A stretch of DNA of 34,300 nucleotides from Chromatiales bacterium (GCA_027032075.1 JALVOC010000107.1:1-34300); one strand, 5' to 3'; positions 24,248-32,102 are shown, numbered from the stretch's first letter. Numbers and translations are program-made. Notes: generated from the letters alone by a model not told the origin.

Positions 24248-25132
24248 ATGAATACCTGGAATTCAAAACCCGTATTCCGGATTGGAAAAGCGATAGGCTT
24301 GATCCTGGGTGCGAGTGTTCTATCGCTGAACGTTGCTACGGCGGCGATCACGGTCACCAAACACAATCTGAGTAATGCTGGTTTGGGTACACAGGCCAAC
24401 AGTCTTCAATCACCCGGAACGGAAGCAATCTGTGTTTTCTGTCACACCCCTCACGGTGCCGACACGAACGCTGCTGTTCCATTGTGGAACCGGGTATTGA
24501 CCGGTCTGGGGCCCTACACGACATATGATTCGCTTGGTACCTCCAGCCTGGACGGTTCGGTCGCAGCAGTGGGTTCCGTCTCAATTGCCTGTTTGTCCTG
24601 TCACGATGGTACCCAGGCGATGAATGTCATGATCAACACCCCGGGTTCCGGTGGTTATGATCCGGCAGGTGTGACTCTGTCGGGTACCTGGGTTGGCCCG
24701 GCATCAGCGGCAACTCCGGTTGGTTCTTTGAACTACGGCGGTACGACCAACATCGTCAATATCGGTACCGATCTGCAAAACGACCATCCGGTTGGTGTGC
24801 AGTACGCCGGTGGCGGTATCAATGCAACCACACACACGACTGATACCCAGTTTGCAGGCACCACCAATGACGCAGACTTCAATATGCCCTGGAGAGTCAC
24901 TCTCAACGGTGCGCCTGTCTGGTACGTGGATACTGCAGTTGGATCGGCCGGTGTCCGTGAAAAAACAGACATGCAGTTATATACCCGTAATGACGTACCT
25001 GGTGGTGGTGGTGTAGATGAGCCAACCGTGGAATGTGCGAGTTGTCATAACCCGCATACCAGTGACAACCCAACATTCCTGCGCATCGCGAATACAGGTA
25101 GTGCGGTTTGTTTGGCATGCCATGTCAAATAA
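24248..25132 (+). CDS. OmcE-like tetraheme c-type cytochrome, candidate extracellular filament subunit
   Basis: ATG 24248 follows GGAGGG and opens a signal peptide (about 1-33, NVATAA). The mature part has about 261 residues and four haem sites: CVFCHTPHG, CLSCHDG, CASCHNPH and CLACHVK. The plan KHNLS...CVFCHTPH...PLWNR...CLSCHDG...NDHPV...CxxCHNPH...FLR...CLxCHVK is, as I recall it, that of Geobacter OmcE, whose subunits polymerise into haem wires. Nine histidines are present: four in CXXCH and five possible distal ligands (KHN, TPH, NDH, TTH, NPH), enough for bis-His ligation, with one potentially donated to a neighbour subunit as in OmcS and OmcE. The Thr/Ser/Gly-rich stretches are unlike the other cytochromes here. 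A strong terminator follows 40 bases after the stop. Confidence 0.9.
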   Translation: MNTWNSKPVFRIGKAIGLILGASVLSLNVATAAITVTKHNLSNAGLGTQANSLQSPGTEAICVFCHTPHGADTNAAVPLWNRVLTGLGPYTTYDSLGTSSLDGSVAAVGSVSIACLSCHDGTQAMNVMINTPGSGGYDPAGVTLSGTWVGPASAATPVGSLNYGGTTNIVNIGTDLQNDHPVGVQYAGGGINATTHTTDTQFAGTTNDADFNMPWRVTLNGAPVWYVDTAVGSAGVREKTDMQLYTRNDVPGGGGVDEPTVECASCHNPHTSDNPTFLRIANTGSAVCLACHVK

Positions 25133-25172
25133 TTTGAACTAGAAGTTTGTAAAGTTCAGACTGTAGTCCTTC

Positions 25173-25213
25173 AAAACGGCCTCGGGTGATTTCGATTGCC
25201 TTGGGCCGTTTTT
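25173..25213 (+). terminator. Strong Rho-independent terminator behind the tetraheme gene
   Basis: AAAACGGCC (25173-25181) pairs perfectly with GGCCGTTTT (25204-25212). The stem continues inward with mostly wobble and Watson-Crick pairs to a TTCG tetraloop (25191-25194), and a run of five T ends at 25213. It should end most transcripts of the tetraheme gene and leave the prolyl isomerase and barrel genes to read-through or a separate promoter. The A run on the left arm could also serve the opposite strand. Confidence 0.88.
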
Positions 25214-25246
25214 CTTGGGGGAGTAGATTTTTTATGAGGCTTTATC

Positions 25247-26317
25247 GTGACTGTACCAACTAAGAATCCACGCAATAAAATTCAACACTACCCCCTTTTC
25301 CTGGGTTGTATGGCTTTGGTTTTTTTGGTGGCATCTTCTGTGCAGGCAAAATTAACAGTACAGAAGCTTGAAGACGATGTTTACGCCAATGTGCAGGGGG
25401 AAACCGTCAGCCTGAACAGTTACAAAGAAGCCCTGCAAGCTGCCGTGCGGCAGAAATTTTATCATGGGAAAATTCCCGAAGGGAAAATGGAGGAACTGCA
25501 ACGGGAGGTTGGCAAAGAGCTGATCACCAAGACAATGCTGATTCAGGAAGCAAAACGCAGAGGGTTTGTTGCAGACAAGGATTGGATGAAAGAATCGCTG
25601 GAGAAAACCCTGGCGGATTACGAGAAGCGCTATGGCAAGAGTGACAAATGGGAGGAGTACCGGCAGCGTTTTATCCCACGTTTGACGAAGTATCTTGAAA
25701 ACAACAGTTTATTGCTTCAGCTGAAGCAGCAAGTGGAAAACATCGACTCGCCAACCGAGAAAGAAGTGCGGGCGTATTACAGGCAAAACAAGGATAAATT
25801 CACCTCGCCGGAACAATTACGGGTAGCGGTTATCCTCTTGAAAGTTGCCCCCTCTTCCCCTGTGGTCGCATGGCAGGAGGCAGTAAAAGAAGCCGAACGG
25901 CTCTATAAACAACTACAGGAAGGGGCAGATTTTGCCGAGTTGGCACGGCTTCATTCCGGTGACAAGAGTGCCGAGAACGGCGGCGACATGGGTTATTTGC
26001 ACAAGGGGATGCTGGCGCCACAGGTGCAGGAGCCATTGGATAAAATGAAGGCGGGTGAAATAACAAAACCGATTAAGTTGTTAAGCGGTGTCTCGATATT
26101 CAAATTGTTGGAGAGAAAACCCGCGGTATTGAATGCCTTCGAAAAAGTACAACAACGTGCAACGGATCTGCTGAAAAGGGAAAGAAGATTGCAAGCACGC
26201 GATAAACTGGTGGACAGTTTATGGAAGAAGACTGCAGTCCTCGTGAACAGCAAATATTATACGGTTGAAAAGGATGGAGACAAGAAAGTTGCGGAGAAAA
26301 TGACACGGCCTGAATAA
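25247..26317 (+). CDS. Exported parvulin-type peptidyl-prolyl isomerase (SurA/PrsA-like)
   Basis: The start is GTG 25247 with GAGG 8 bases before it. The 356-residue product has a signal peptide (LFLGCMALVFLVASSVQA). A SurA/PrsA-like helical chaperone region follows (about 60-170, ELITKTMLIQEAKRRGF). The parvulin domain occupies about 190-290 (EQLRVAVILLKV, ADFAELARLHSGDKSAENGGDMGYL, AGEITKPIKLLSGVSIFKL), and the C-terminus is basic and helical. It probably helps fold or export the beta-barrel encoded 27 bases downstream or the filament cytochrome upstream. Prolyl isomerase genes recur next to extracellular cytochrome genes such as the omcS region of Geobacter, to my knowledge. Confidence 0.93.
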   Translation: MTVPTKNPRNKIQHYPLFLGCMALVFLVASSVQAKLTVQKLEDDVYANVQGETVSLNSYKEALQAAVRQKFYHGKIPEGKMEELQREVGKELITKTMLIQEAKRRGFVADKDWMKESLEKTLADYEKRYGKSDKWEEYRQRFIPRLTKYLENNSLLLQLKQQVENIDSPTEKEVRAYYRQNKDKFTSPEQLRVAVILLKVAPSSPVVAWQEAVKEAERLYKQLQEGADFAELARLHSGDKSAENGGDMGYLHKGMLAPQVQEPLDKMKAGEITKPIKLLSGVSIFKLLERKPAVLNAFEKVQQRATDLLKRERRLQARDKLVDSLWKKTAVLVNSKYYTVEKDGDKKVAEKMTRPE

Positions 26318-26344
26318 TTTTGATTATCTCATTAAGGTAAAGAA

Positions 26345-28087
26345 ATGTGGTACCCCAGCCGACACAGTGTCATTTCAGCATTGATTATACTATTGCTAGT
26401 GATATCTGGTGGTGCAAAGGTAGTGAAGGCGGATGTTACCATGGCGCCGGTTCGTTTATGGGGTGATTTGAGTTATGACTACCGCTACGAGGATTTTGAC
26501 AAGACGGAAGATACTATCAGGCAGTTGGTAACACTGAACATGAATGCAAATTCATATATCTGGCAACCCTGGTTTATCAGAGTGAGTGGAGGGCTGGGCT
26601 TGACTTACAGCCAGTTGGATCAGGAAAACAGTGGTAGTTATGCCAGTGATATTATAACGGGCAATGCACTGATGAGTGTATTACCGCAAAGCCGCTTTCC
26701 TTTTGAAATGCAATACAGGAAAACCGACAGCAGGGTTACCGGAGAGGCGACCGGCAGTGTTCCCTATTCAAACACCCTGTATGGTGTTACCCAGCGATAT
26801 CGCAGTCTCGATGGGACGGCAAGTGTTCAGGCCCGCTACGATTATAATACGCAACGTAGCCTCGGGCGGGAGAAGGACATAAGCAAGTTGATAACACTCG
26901 CGATGTCGAAAAACTACAAAAAAAATCTTTTCAAGTTTGATGGAAAAAATGAGAATTCTTTTCGTAAAAGCACCAATGTCAACTATCGGCGAAACAATGC
27001 AGTTGCCCGGCACACTTACCGGCCGGATAGTGAATTGTCCATGGAGAACACACTGAGTGTGGTTGAAACCAATGATGAAACCACAGCCTACTCTAACCGC
27101 AATCGCCAGTTGCAGCTGTTTTCCAATACATTCTGGCGTCCGAGAAATTCGCCGACTATCGGTTCCGCCGGCTTGCGTTACTATAAAGCCTTGACCGAGC
27201 AGGCGAGCACGAAATCCGAAGGTGATACGCTTAATGCCTATGGCAGTCTGAGTTACAGTTTTAGCAAACGATTGCGTGGTTCCGGTGGAATAACCGCAAC
27301 CAAGACCAGAAGCAACGGTGGAGACAAATTTTCTTCCGTGCAGAATATGTCACTGACCTTCAATCCGGAAGAAATAAAACTGGGCAAATACCAGTATCGC
27401 TGGAACACTTCTGGAGGATTGAGTAATCGCTCGGGAGATGGAATTGGAGGACAACGTCTTTCCGCACAAATCGCGCATAATTTGCAACGCAGATATGCCT
27501 TAAGTCCGATTGAGGATATTACCACCACCTATAATCAGGGGTTGAGCAGCGAATATGACAGCAGGCAACGAAACCGGCACAGGATCAATCATAGCGCCTC
27601 GATAAGCTGGAGGCAGGGGAAAGGGGGAAGCAGTAACTATGTCCGTTTTATGGCGAGTGACTCTCGATCCGTGGCAAGTGAGTTTCATGAACTATACCAG
27701 GCGCTGAATTTGCAGATTACCAGCAGTCATTCAATTAATTACAAGTCCGGTTTATCCGGAAACTTGTCATGGAATGCATCAAAAAACATAAACGACGCCT
27801 CATCGTATGATGGTTTTACTACAAATGCCTCGGCGAGTCTCATCTACCGTCATATCAAGGCGTTTAATATCCGGCGTTTGCTGTTTATTTCGGATTTGAA
27901 GATTTATAAAGAATTATCGCGGCCATCCTATGTCTACAGGCAAAATCGCGATCAGAATGTATGGGATAACCGCTTCGAATATGGTATTGGCCGTTTGCGT
28001 TTGCGTTTGAGTCTGAAGATGTCTGAAGTTGGAACGGTAAGATCCAATTTACTCTGGTTCAAGGTAAGCAGGTTTTTTGGAAATTGA
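26345..28087 (+). CDS. Outer-membrane beta-barrel protein, probable porin of a cytochrome conduit
   Basis: After a signal peptide (about 1-29, KVVKA) the 580-residue chain is almost wholly made of alternating polar/hydrophobic stretches of 9-13 residues rich in Tyr, Ser, Asn, Arg and Thr. Examples are LWGDLSYDYRYEDF, FIRVSGGLGLTYSQL and GRLRLRLSLKM. Turns are polar, there is no Cys and there are no long hydrophobic helices. That is the pattern of a large outer-membrane barrel, likely with more than 20 strands. The end (LLWFKVSRFFGN) is aromatic-rich but does not finish in the usual terminal Phe. Size and context recall MtrB/PioB or the Geobacter porin-cytochrome barrels, but I see no diagnostic motif, so family membership is open. 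It would hold a multihaem protein across the outer membrane. Confidence 0.85.
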   Translation: MWYPSRHSVISALIILLLVISGGAKVVKADVTMAPVRLWGDLSYDYRYEDFDKTEDTIRQLVTLNMNANSYIWQPWFIRVSGGLGLTYSQLDQENSGSYASDIITGNALMSVLPQSRFPFEMQYRKTDSRVTGEATGSVPYSNTLYGVTQRYRSLDGTASVQARYDYNTQRSLGREKDISKLITLAMSKNYKKNLFKFDGKNENSFRKSTNVNYRRNNAVARHTYRPDSELSMENTLSVVETNDETTAYSNRNRQLQLFSNTFWRPRNSPTIGSAGLRYYKALTEQASTKSEGDTLNAYGSLSYSFSKRLRGSGGITATKTRSNGGDKFSSVQNMSLTFNPEEIKLGKYQYRWNTSGGLSNRSGDGIGGQRLSAQIAHNLQRRYALSPIEDITTTYNQGLSSEYDSRQRNRHRINHSASISWRQGKGGSSNYVRFMASDSRSVASEFHELYQALNLQITSSHSINYKSGLSGNLSWNASKNINDASSYDGFTTNASASLIYRHIKAFNIRRLLFISDLKIYKELSRPSYVYRQNRDQNVWDNRFEYGIGRLRLRLSLKMSEVGTVRSNLLWFKVSRFFGN

Positions 28088-28147
28088 TTTCCAAGAGTTT
28101 TGAATAAATAATCCAGTATGCGAGAGTTAAGAATAAGAGGAGGATGT

Positions 28148-28582
28148 ATGAATACTCTACAGAATAAAAGGCATAATCAATTTGGAATCATCTTGATTGT
28201 GCTGACGGTTACAGTTGCGGTGCTGGGATCCATACAATCCGTACGTGCAGAGTATGGCGACCTGGTTTTAAATGAAATTGCGGAAAAGGAAGGTATGCCA
28301 CCTGCTATATTTCCCCATTGGTTTCATCGCATTCGCTTTCGCTGCAAGGTTTGCCATGCGGATCTTGGTTTCAAGTTTAAAGCGGGTGGTAGTGGAATCA
28401 ACATGTTGAAGATCATTGATGGGGAATATTGTGGTGCCTGTCACAATGGTGAAATAGCATGGTCGGTCGAGAACTGTAATCTTTGTCATTCCGGCAAGGA
28501 GGGGCTTAAGACACAAGTACATGGCAGTACACTTAATAAATTGGTTGTCCCGGCAAAAGCAAAAAAGAAAGCAAAGAAATAA
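28148..28582 (+). CDS. Exported triheme c7-like cytochrome (type A, first copy)
   Basis: ATG 28148 has an excellent ribosome site (GGAGG, 5 bases before it) and is preferred to ATG 28118. The 144-residue product has a signal peptide (FGIILIVLTVTVAVLGSIQSVRA). The triheme domain reads FPHWFHRIRFRCKVCH, then YCGACHNGEIAW and NCNLCHSG. This spacing, with FPHxxH before the first site and CGxCHNG at the second, is that of the c(7)-type triheme domain family (TIGR04257, nanowire_3heme, as I remember it). The tail is strongly basic (PAKAKKKAKK). The protein at 31683 is a clear paralogue lacking this tail. A periplasmic shuttle or a part of a larger haem chain is likely. Confidence 0.92.
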   Translation: MNTLQNKRHNQFGIILIVLTVTVAVLGSIQSVRAEYGDLVLNEIAEKEGMPPAIFPHWFHRIRFRCKVCHADLGFKFKAGGSGINMLKIIDGEYCGACHNGEIAWSVENCNLCHSGKEGLKTQVHGSTLNKLVVPAKAKKKAKK

Positions 28583-28599
28583 AGGGGGCATAGACGAAA

Positions 28600-29214
28600 A
28601 TGATCAATTTTAACAACTTTAAAAATCGTTTCGTACTCATACTTGTTATAAGCATGGCGACTGCTATGATCAGTAATGGAGTATACGCCGAGAGTCCGAA
28701 TACCTTTAACCGCTTGATGAAAAAGAAGCCGGAACATAACCTGCCGCCGGTCAAGGATGGTATTCATGATCCGGAAGGGGAGGGGACTCTGGTATTGCAG
28801 CCTCCGAAGGAAGCATTCAGTAATCTGGTCAAGAGCAAGGCCGGGAATTACGTGGATTGGGTCAAGTCCCTGAAACAGGGGAAAATCTCCCCCCGCTACG
28901 ACAGGCTCGATCCCAAGGCCAAGCCGATTATTATGGATTTGAACATTGTGCGTGAGGTAAAAGGTTCGATGCCGGACGTGGTATATCCACATGCACAACA
29001 TACGGAATGGCTGGATTGTTCCAACTGTCATCCGGCAATTTTTATACCGCAAAAAGGAGCCAATCAGATCAGTATGGCATCGATTCTGTTAGGGCAGAAA
29101 TGCGGTGTTTGCCATGGAAAAGTTGCTTTTCCGGTTACTGCAAAAACGTGCCGGACCTGTCATTCCAAGCCCAAGAAAAAACGGAAAGTAGTAAAAACCA
29201 AGGCTAAAAAATAA
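28600..29214 (+). CDS. Exported triheme c7-like cytochrome (type B, first copy)
   Basis: The 204-residue product has a signal peptide (FVLILVISMATAMISNGVYA). An N-terminal extension contains HDPEGEGTLVLQPP and GNYVDWVKSLKQGKISPR. The triheme domain follows: YPHAQHTEWLDCSNCH, KCGVCHGKVAFP and TCRTCH. It ends with a Lys/Arg-rich tail (PKKKRKVVKTKAKK). It begins 17 bases after the type A gene. The copy at 31133 shares the extension and the domain, including WLDCSNCH, GAN.I.M and CHG.VAFP. The extension may bind a partner; the basic tail could contact acidic surfaces such as LPS or another cytochrome. Confidence 0.92.
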   Translation: MINFNNFKNRFVLILVISMATAMISNGVYAESPNTFNRLMKKKPEHNLPPVKDGIHDPEGEGTLVLQPPKEAFSNLVKSKAGNYVDWVKSLKQGKISPRYDRLDPKAKPIIMDLNIVREVKGSMPDVVYPHAQHTEWLDCSNCHPAIFIPQKGANQISMASILLGQKCGVCHGKVAFPVTAKTCRTCHSKPKKKRKVVKTKAKK

Positions 29215-29299
29215 AGGGAAGTCGTAACCATTAACTGCAAACAGAAATAGAAGGTGGGTAATAAACTGTTGATACTAAATTGATATGCGAGCTTACCAC

Positions 29300-30196
29300 A
29301 TGAAGTTAAACCGCCAGTTTCTTGCTTTCATTGGTGTCTGGCTATGGATTCTTGTCCAGGCAAATGCGTATGCGGAAGAAGACAAACTTACGGACGCCAT
29401 GCGGCAAAAAGAGAAGGCAACCCTGTATAGCAAATTGAGGCTGCTGGACAATATTGTCTTCAAATCATCACGCGCCAGGGCGGTTAGTGAGAGTGGTAAT
29501 GAGAAAGCAATTTCCATTTTGCGTTCTGCGCAGCAGCACTATGAGAGAGCCAGAGAGCTGCTAAAGGAAGACAAGCTTGCCCAGAGTAAGGATGAAATTC
29601 ACAAAGGATTGAATCTTGTTTCCGTTGCCTTTCGTCTGGTGGCGGATGAAAGAAACGAAAATTTGCAGGCCAAACAGCGCTATGAGGAATTGCTGGAAGG
29701 GATTAAGTCCTATCGAGAGGCATTTAACCAGGTGGCCTCGGAAAAGGGAGAGAAAGTGGCAAGCCTGCTGGATAGTGTAAAAATGGACAGGTTGATCGAA
29801 CAGGCAGAATCACTGGCGAAGGAAAACCGTTACAAGGAAGCATCCAAAGCTTTGTTCGAGGCATCAAGCATGCTGGAGATGACCTTAAGTAAGGCAAGGA
29901 AAAATGAGACTCTGGTCTATGAGCTGAAATTCGATACTCCTGAAGATGAGTATGATTATGAGCTTAAACGTAATAAAAACTATGTTTTACTTGCCGAAAT
30001 GCTGCTGGCAACCTGTCCTCCGGATAAGGTGAAAAGGATACCATTGATAAAGCGCTTGATGGGTCGGAACGAGGAACTGGTTGCAAAATCAGAACAACTT
30101 CTTGAACAGGGAGATGTTGACGCAGCTATTAAAGCGGTTGAGAAGGGTACACAGACACTGGCACGTGCATTACGTTTAGGCGGGTTGGCACTCTGA
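29300..30196 (+). CDS. Exported helical (coiled-coil/TPR-like) protein of unknown function, copy 1
   Basis: Starting at ATG 29300 the product is 298 residues with a signal peptide (MKLNRQFLAFIGVWLWILVQ, cleaved near NAYA). ATG 29285 would add five residues; neither start has a strong ribosome site. The rest is charged and helical, with repeated hairpins such as AQQHYERARELLKEDKLAQS and RYKEASKALFEASSMLEMTL. There is no Cys pair for haem and no membrane helix. The downstream gene is a paralogue: ETLVYELKF...YDYELKRN aligns with DTLVRSLNF...YLYELDRN, and both end LxRAxRxxG. It is probably a periplasmic scaffold or assembly factor for the triheme proteins on either side. That is inference; no known family is recognised. 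Confidence 0.85.
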   Translation: MKLNRQFLAFIGVWLWILVQANAYAEEDKLTDAMRQKEKATLYSKLRLLDNIVFKSSRARAVSESGNEKAISILRSAQQHYERARELLKEDKLAQSKDEIHKGLNLVSVAFRLVADERNENLQAKQRYEELLEGIKSYREAFNQVASEKGEKVASLLDSVKMDRLIEQAESLAKENRYKEASKALFEASSMLEMTLSKARKNETLVYELKFDTPEDEYDYELKRNKNYVLLAEMLLATCPPDKVKRIPLIKRLMGRNEELVAKSEQLLEQGDVDAAIKAVEKGTQTLARALRLGGLAL

Positions 30197-30234
30197 GTAT
30201 TAATGTTGTTTGAAATTGAATTGTGGTGATCAGG

Positions 30235-31110
30235 ATGAAATTATCAGGTATCTTGCTTGTTTTGCTGTTGATGTCGTATGGCAATGCTTTTGCGACAACG
30301 GACGCAGCGGTCAAGGAAAAAAGCAAAAAATTATCGAATGGGCAAATGCATTATGTTAAGCAGTTGTTGGAGAATTCATCAGCTGCCAAAAAAGTAAAAA
30401 ACAGTGACGATATGAGTGTCAAATCGCTTTATCGTGCTTCGAAAGATTTATACCAAAAGGCGGTTTCCGACCTCGAGAACGGAGACAGGGAGTCGGCTGG
30501 CGAGGCTCTCTTCTATTCGACTGAAACCATGTTCAGGGCTGTACGGCTGGTAAATAATCAGAACAATCCGCATCTGAAGGCGCGACAGGATTTCGAACGC
30601 CGCCTGAAAAGCATTAATGCCCTGTTGAAGGCGCTTGAAAGGATCAGCAAGGAAAAAGGAGTGATTGGCAAGAGTCATGCGATACGCAATCAGGCCGAGA
30701 AGGACATAGAATATGCCCAGTTGTTGATGAAGGACAACCAGCCATTCAGTGCCCGTAAAACTCTGGACAAGACTTATGTCAAGATAAAAACGGCTATCAG
30801 TGAATTACGCAGCGGCGATACTCTGGTGCGCTCATTGAATTTCGCAAGCAAGAAAGAGGAGTATCTGTACGAGCTGGATCGCAATGACACGCACAAGATG
30901 CTGGTGACATTGCTGCTGGAGGAGAAAATGAAAAATCCTTCAACACTGAAACGGGTGCAGCGTTTTCTGGACAAGGCCGCTGAACTCAGAAAAAAGGCCG
31001 AAGAACTTGCGAGTGAAGGAGATTATGCGGCAGCTGTTGAAACCTGTGAAGAATCAACCAAACAACTGGTGCGTGCGATTCGCAGTTCCGGCTTCTTTAT
31101 CCCGGGTTAA
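30235..31110 (+). CDS. Exported helical protein of unknown function, copy 2
   Basis: ATG 30235 begins a standard signal peptide (MKLSGILLVLLLMSYGNAFA); GTG 30223 is possible. The 291-residue product is all-helical and charged. Hairpins such as ASKDLYQKAVSDLENGDRES and KDIEYAQLLMKDNQPFSARK match those of the previous gene in spacing. Shared features are the DTLVRSLNF...EEYLYELDRN block and the LVRAIRSSG ending. It lies 38 bases after its paralogue and 22 bases before a type B triheme gene. The function is unknown. The two copies may form a heterodimer, or each may serve one of the two triheme pairs. Confidence 0.85.
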   Translation: MKLSGILLVLLLMSYGNAFATTDAAVKEKSKKLSNGQMHYVKQLLENSSAAKKVKNSDDMSVKSLYRASKDLYQKAVSDLENGDRESAGEALFYSTETMFRAVRLVNNQNNPHLKARQDFERRLKSINALLKALERISKEKGVIGKSHAIRNQAEKDIEYAQLLMKDNQPFSARKTLDKTYVKIKTAISELRSGDTLVRSLNFASKKEEYLYELDRNDTHKMLVTLLLEEKMKNPSTLKRVQRFLDKAAELRKKAEELASEGDYAAAVETCEESTKQLVRAIRSSGFFIPG

Positions 31111-31132
31111 GCAACATTATTAAAGTATTGTT

Positions 31133-31663
31133 ATGAGGAATAAAAAAACCAGATATTTTATTTCAATTATGATGCTGGGCCTGGTGGTTTCCATGGTATT
31201 GGAGGCGGCTGGACGCTGGCGCCCGCTTGCCAACGATAACTTGCATGATCCCGAAAGTCCTGCCATCGGTGTATTGCAGGAACCAGCCGAGGCCTTGTCC
31301 CAATTACCGCCTGATACCAGCGGCAATCTGGTCAATTGGGTGAAGGCATTGGAAGAGGGGAAAATCAACCCTCGCACCAACATCCGGCCGGAAACCAAGG
31401 TGCGTATCCGTGACACCGATGTATTGATGACGGAAACGGGTGAAATGCCGGTAGTACGTTTCCCGCATAAGGCCCATACCATGTGGCTGGATTGCTCTAA
31501 TTGTCATGAACAATATTTTATTTCCAAGGTGGGTGCCAACCCCATCAATATGCTGAAAATTCTGGAGGGAAAATATTGCGGACGGTGTCATGGTGCGGTG
31601 GCATTTCCTTTAACAGAATGCAAACGCTGTCATAGTGTGCCGCGCAATAAAATCAAGCCATAG
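31133..31663 (+). CDS. Exported triheme c7-like cytochrome (type B, second copy)
   Basis: The 176-residue product has a short hydrophobic N-terminus (YFISIMMLGLVVSMVLEAAG). It shares the type B extension (LHDPESPAIGVLQEPAEAL, GNLVNWVKALEEGKINPR) and the haem domain FPHKAHTMWLDCSNCH, YCGRCHGAVAFP, CKRCHS. It differs from the copy at 28600 by lacking the long Lys-rich tail and by a shorter linker. It may be membrane-tethered if the signal is not cleaved. Its place right after the helical pair, and before a type A gene, mirrors the upstream half of this segment. Confidence 0.91.
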   Translation: MRNKKTRYFISIMMLGLVVSMVLEAAGRWRPLANDNLHDPESPAIGVLQEPAEALSQLPPDTSGNLVNWVKALEEGKINPRTNIRPETKVRIRDTDVLMTETGEMPVVRFPHKAHTMWLDCSNCHEQYFISKVGANPINMLKILEGKYCGRCHGAVAFPLTECKRCHSVPRNKIKP

Positions 31664-31682
31664 CATATGATGTGAGGTACAG

Positions 31683-32087
31683 ATGGCCAGGTTTTTATCG
31701 CAGCTTAAGTCCATGCATAGAGTGAGCCGGTTATTACTATGGGTATGTGCGCTGATGACAATGCTGCCATTGCATGCGGAATACGGCGATGTCGTATTAA
31801 ACCGGCGTGCAGAAAAAGAGGGGATGCCGCCGGTTATTTATCCTCACTGGTTTCACCGTATCCGTTTTCGCTGCAAGGTATGCCATTTTGAACTAGGGTT
31901 TGAAATGAGGGCCGGCAGTAACGATGTCACCATGCAGGATATTATCGACGGTAAATTTTGTGGCATGTGCCACAATGATGAAGTTGCATGGGGTGTGGAA
32001 AATTGTGATTTGTGCCACTCGGGGCGGCCGGGAATGAAGAGTCATATCTACGGCGGCCACCAGACAGCCGGCCCCGGTATCTGGTAA
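31683..32087 (+). CDS. Exported triheme c7-like cytochrome (type A, second copy)
   Basis: The 134-residue product has a signal peptide ending LHA, followed by EYGDVVLNRRAEKEGMPP, nearly the same as in the gene at 28148. The haem domain is YPHWFHRIRFRCKVCH, FCGMCHNDEVAW and NCDLCHSGRPG. The tail (GGHQTAGPGIW) is neutral rather than Lys-rich. Such high identity over the domain indicates a fairly recent or conserved duplication. It lies 19 bases after the type B gene and 15 bases before an NHL lipoprotein gene. Confidence 0.92.
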   Translation: MARFLSQLKSMHRVSRLLLWVCALMTMLPLHAEYGDVVLNRRAEKEGMPPVIYPHWFHRIRFRCKVCHFELGFEMRAGSNDVTMQDIIDGKFCGMCHNDEVAWGVENCDLCHSGRPGMKSHIYGGHQTAGPGIW

Positions 32088-32102
32088 TCATGGGACAATA
32101 CT

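Noticed and set aside
27991-28012. Short tandem CGTTTG repeat near the end of the barrel gene
   Set aside because: It encodes alternating Arg-Leu of a beta-strand (GRLRLRLSL) and needs no other explanation.
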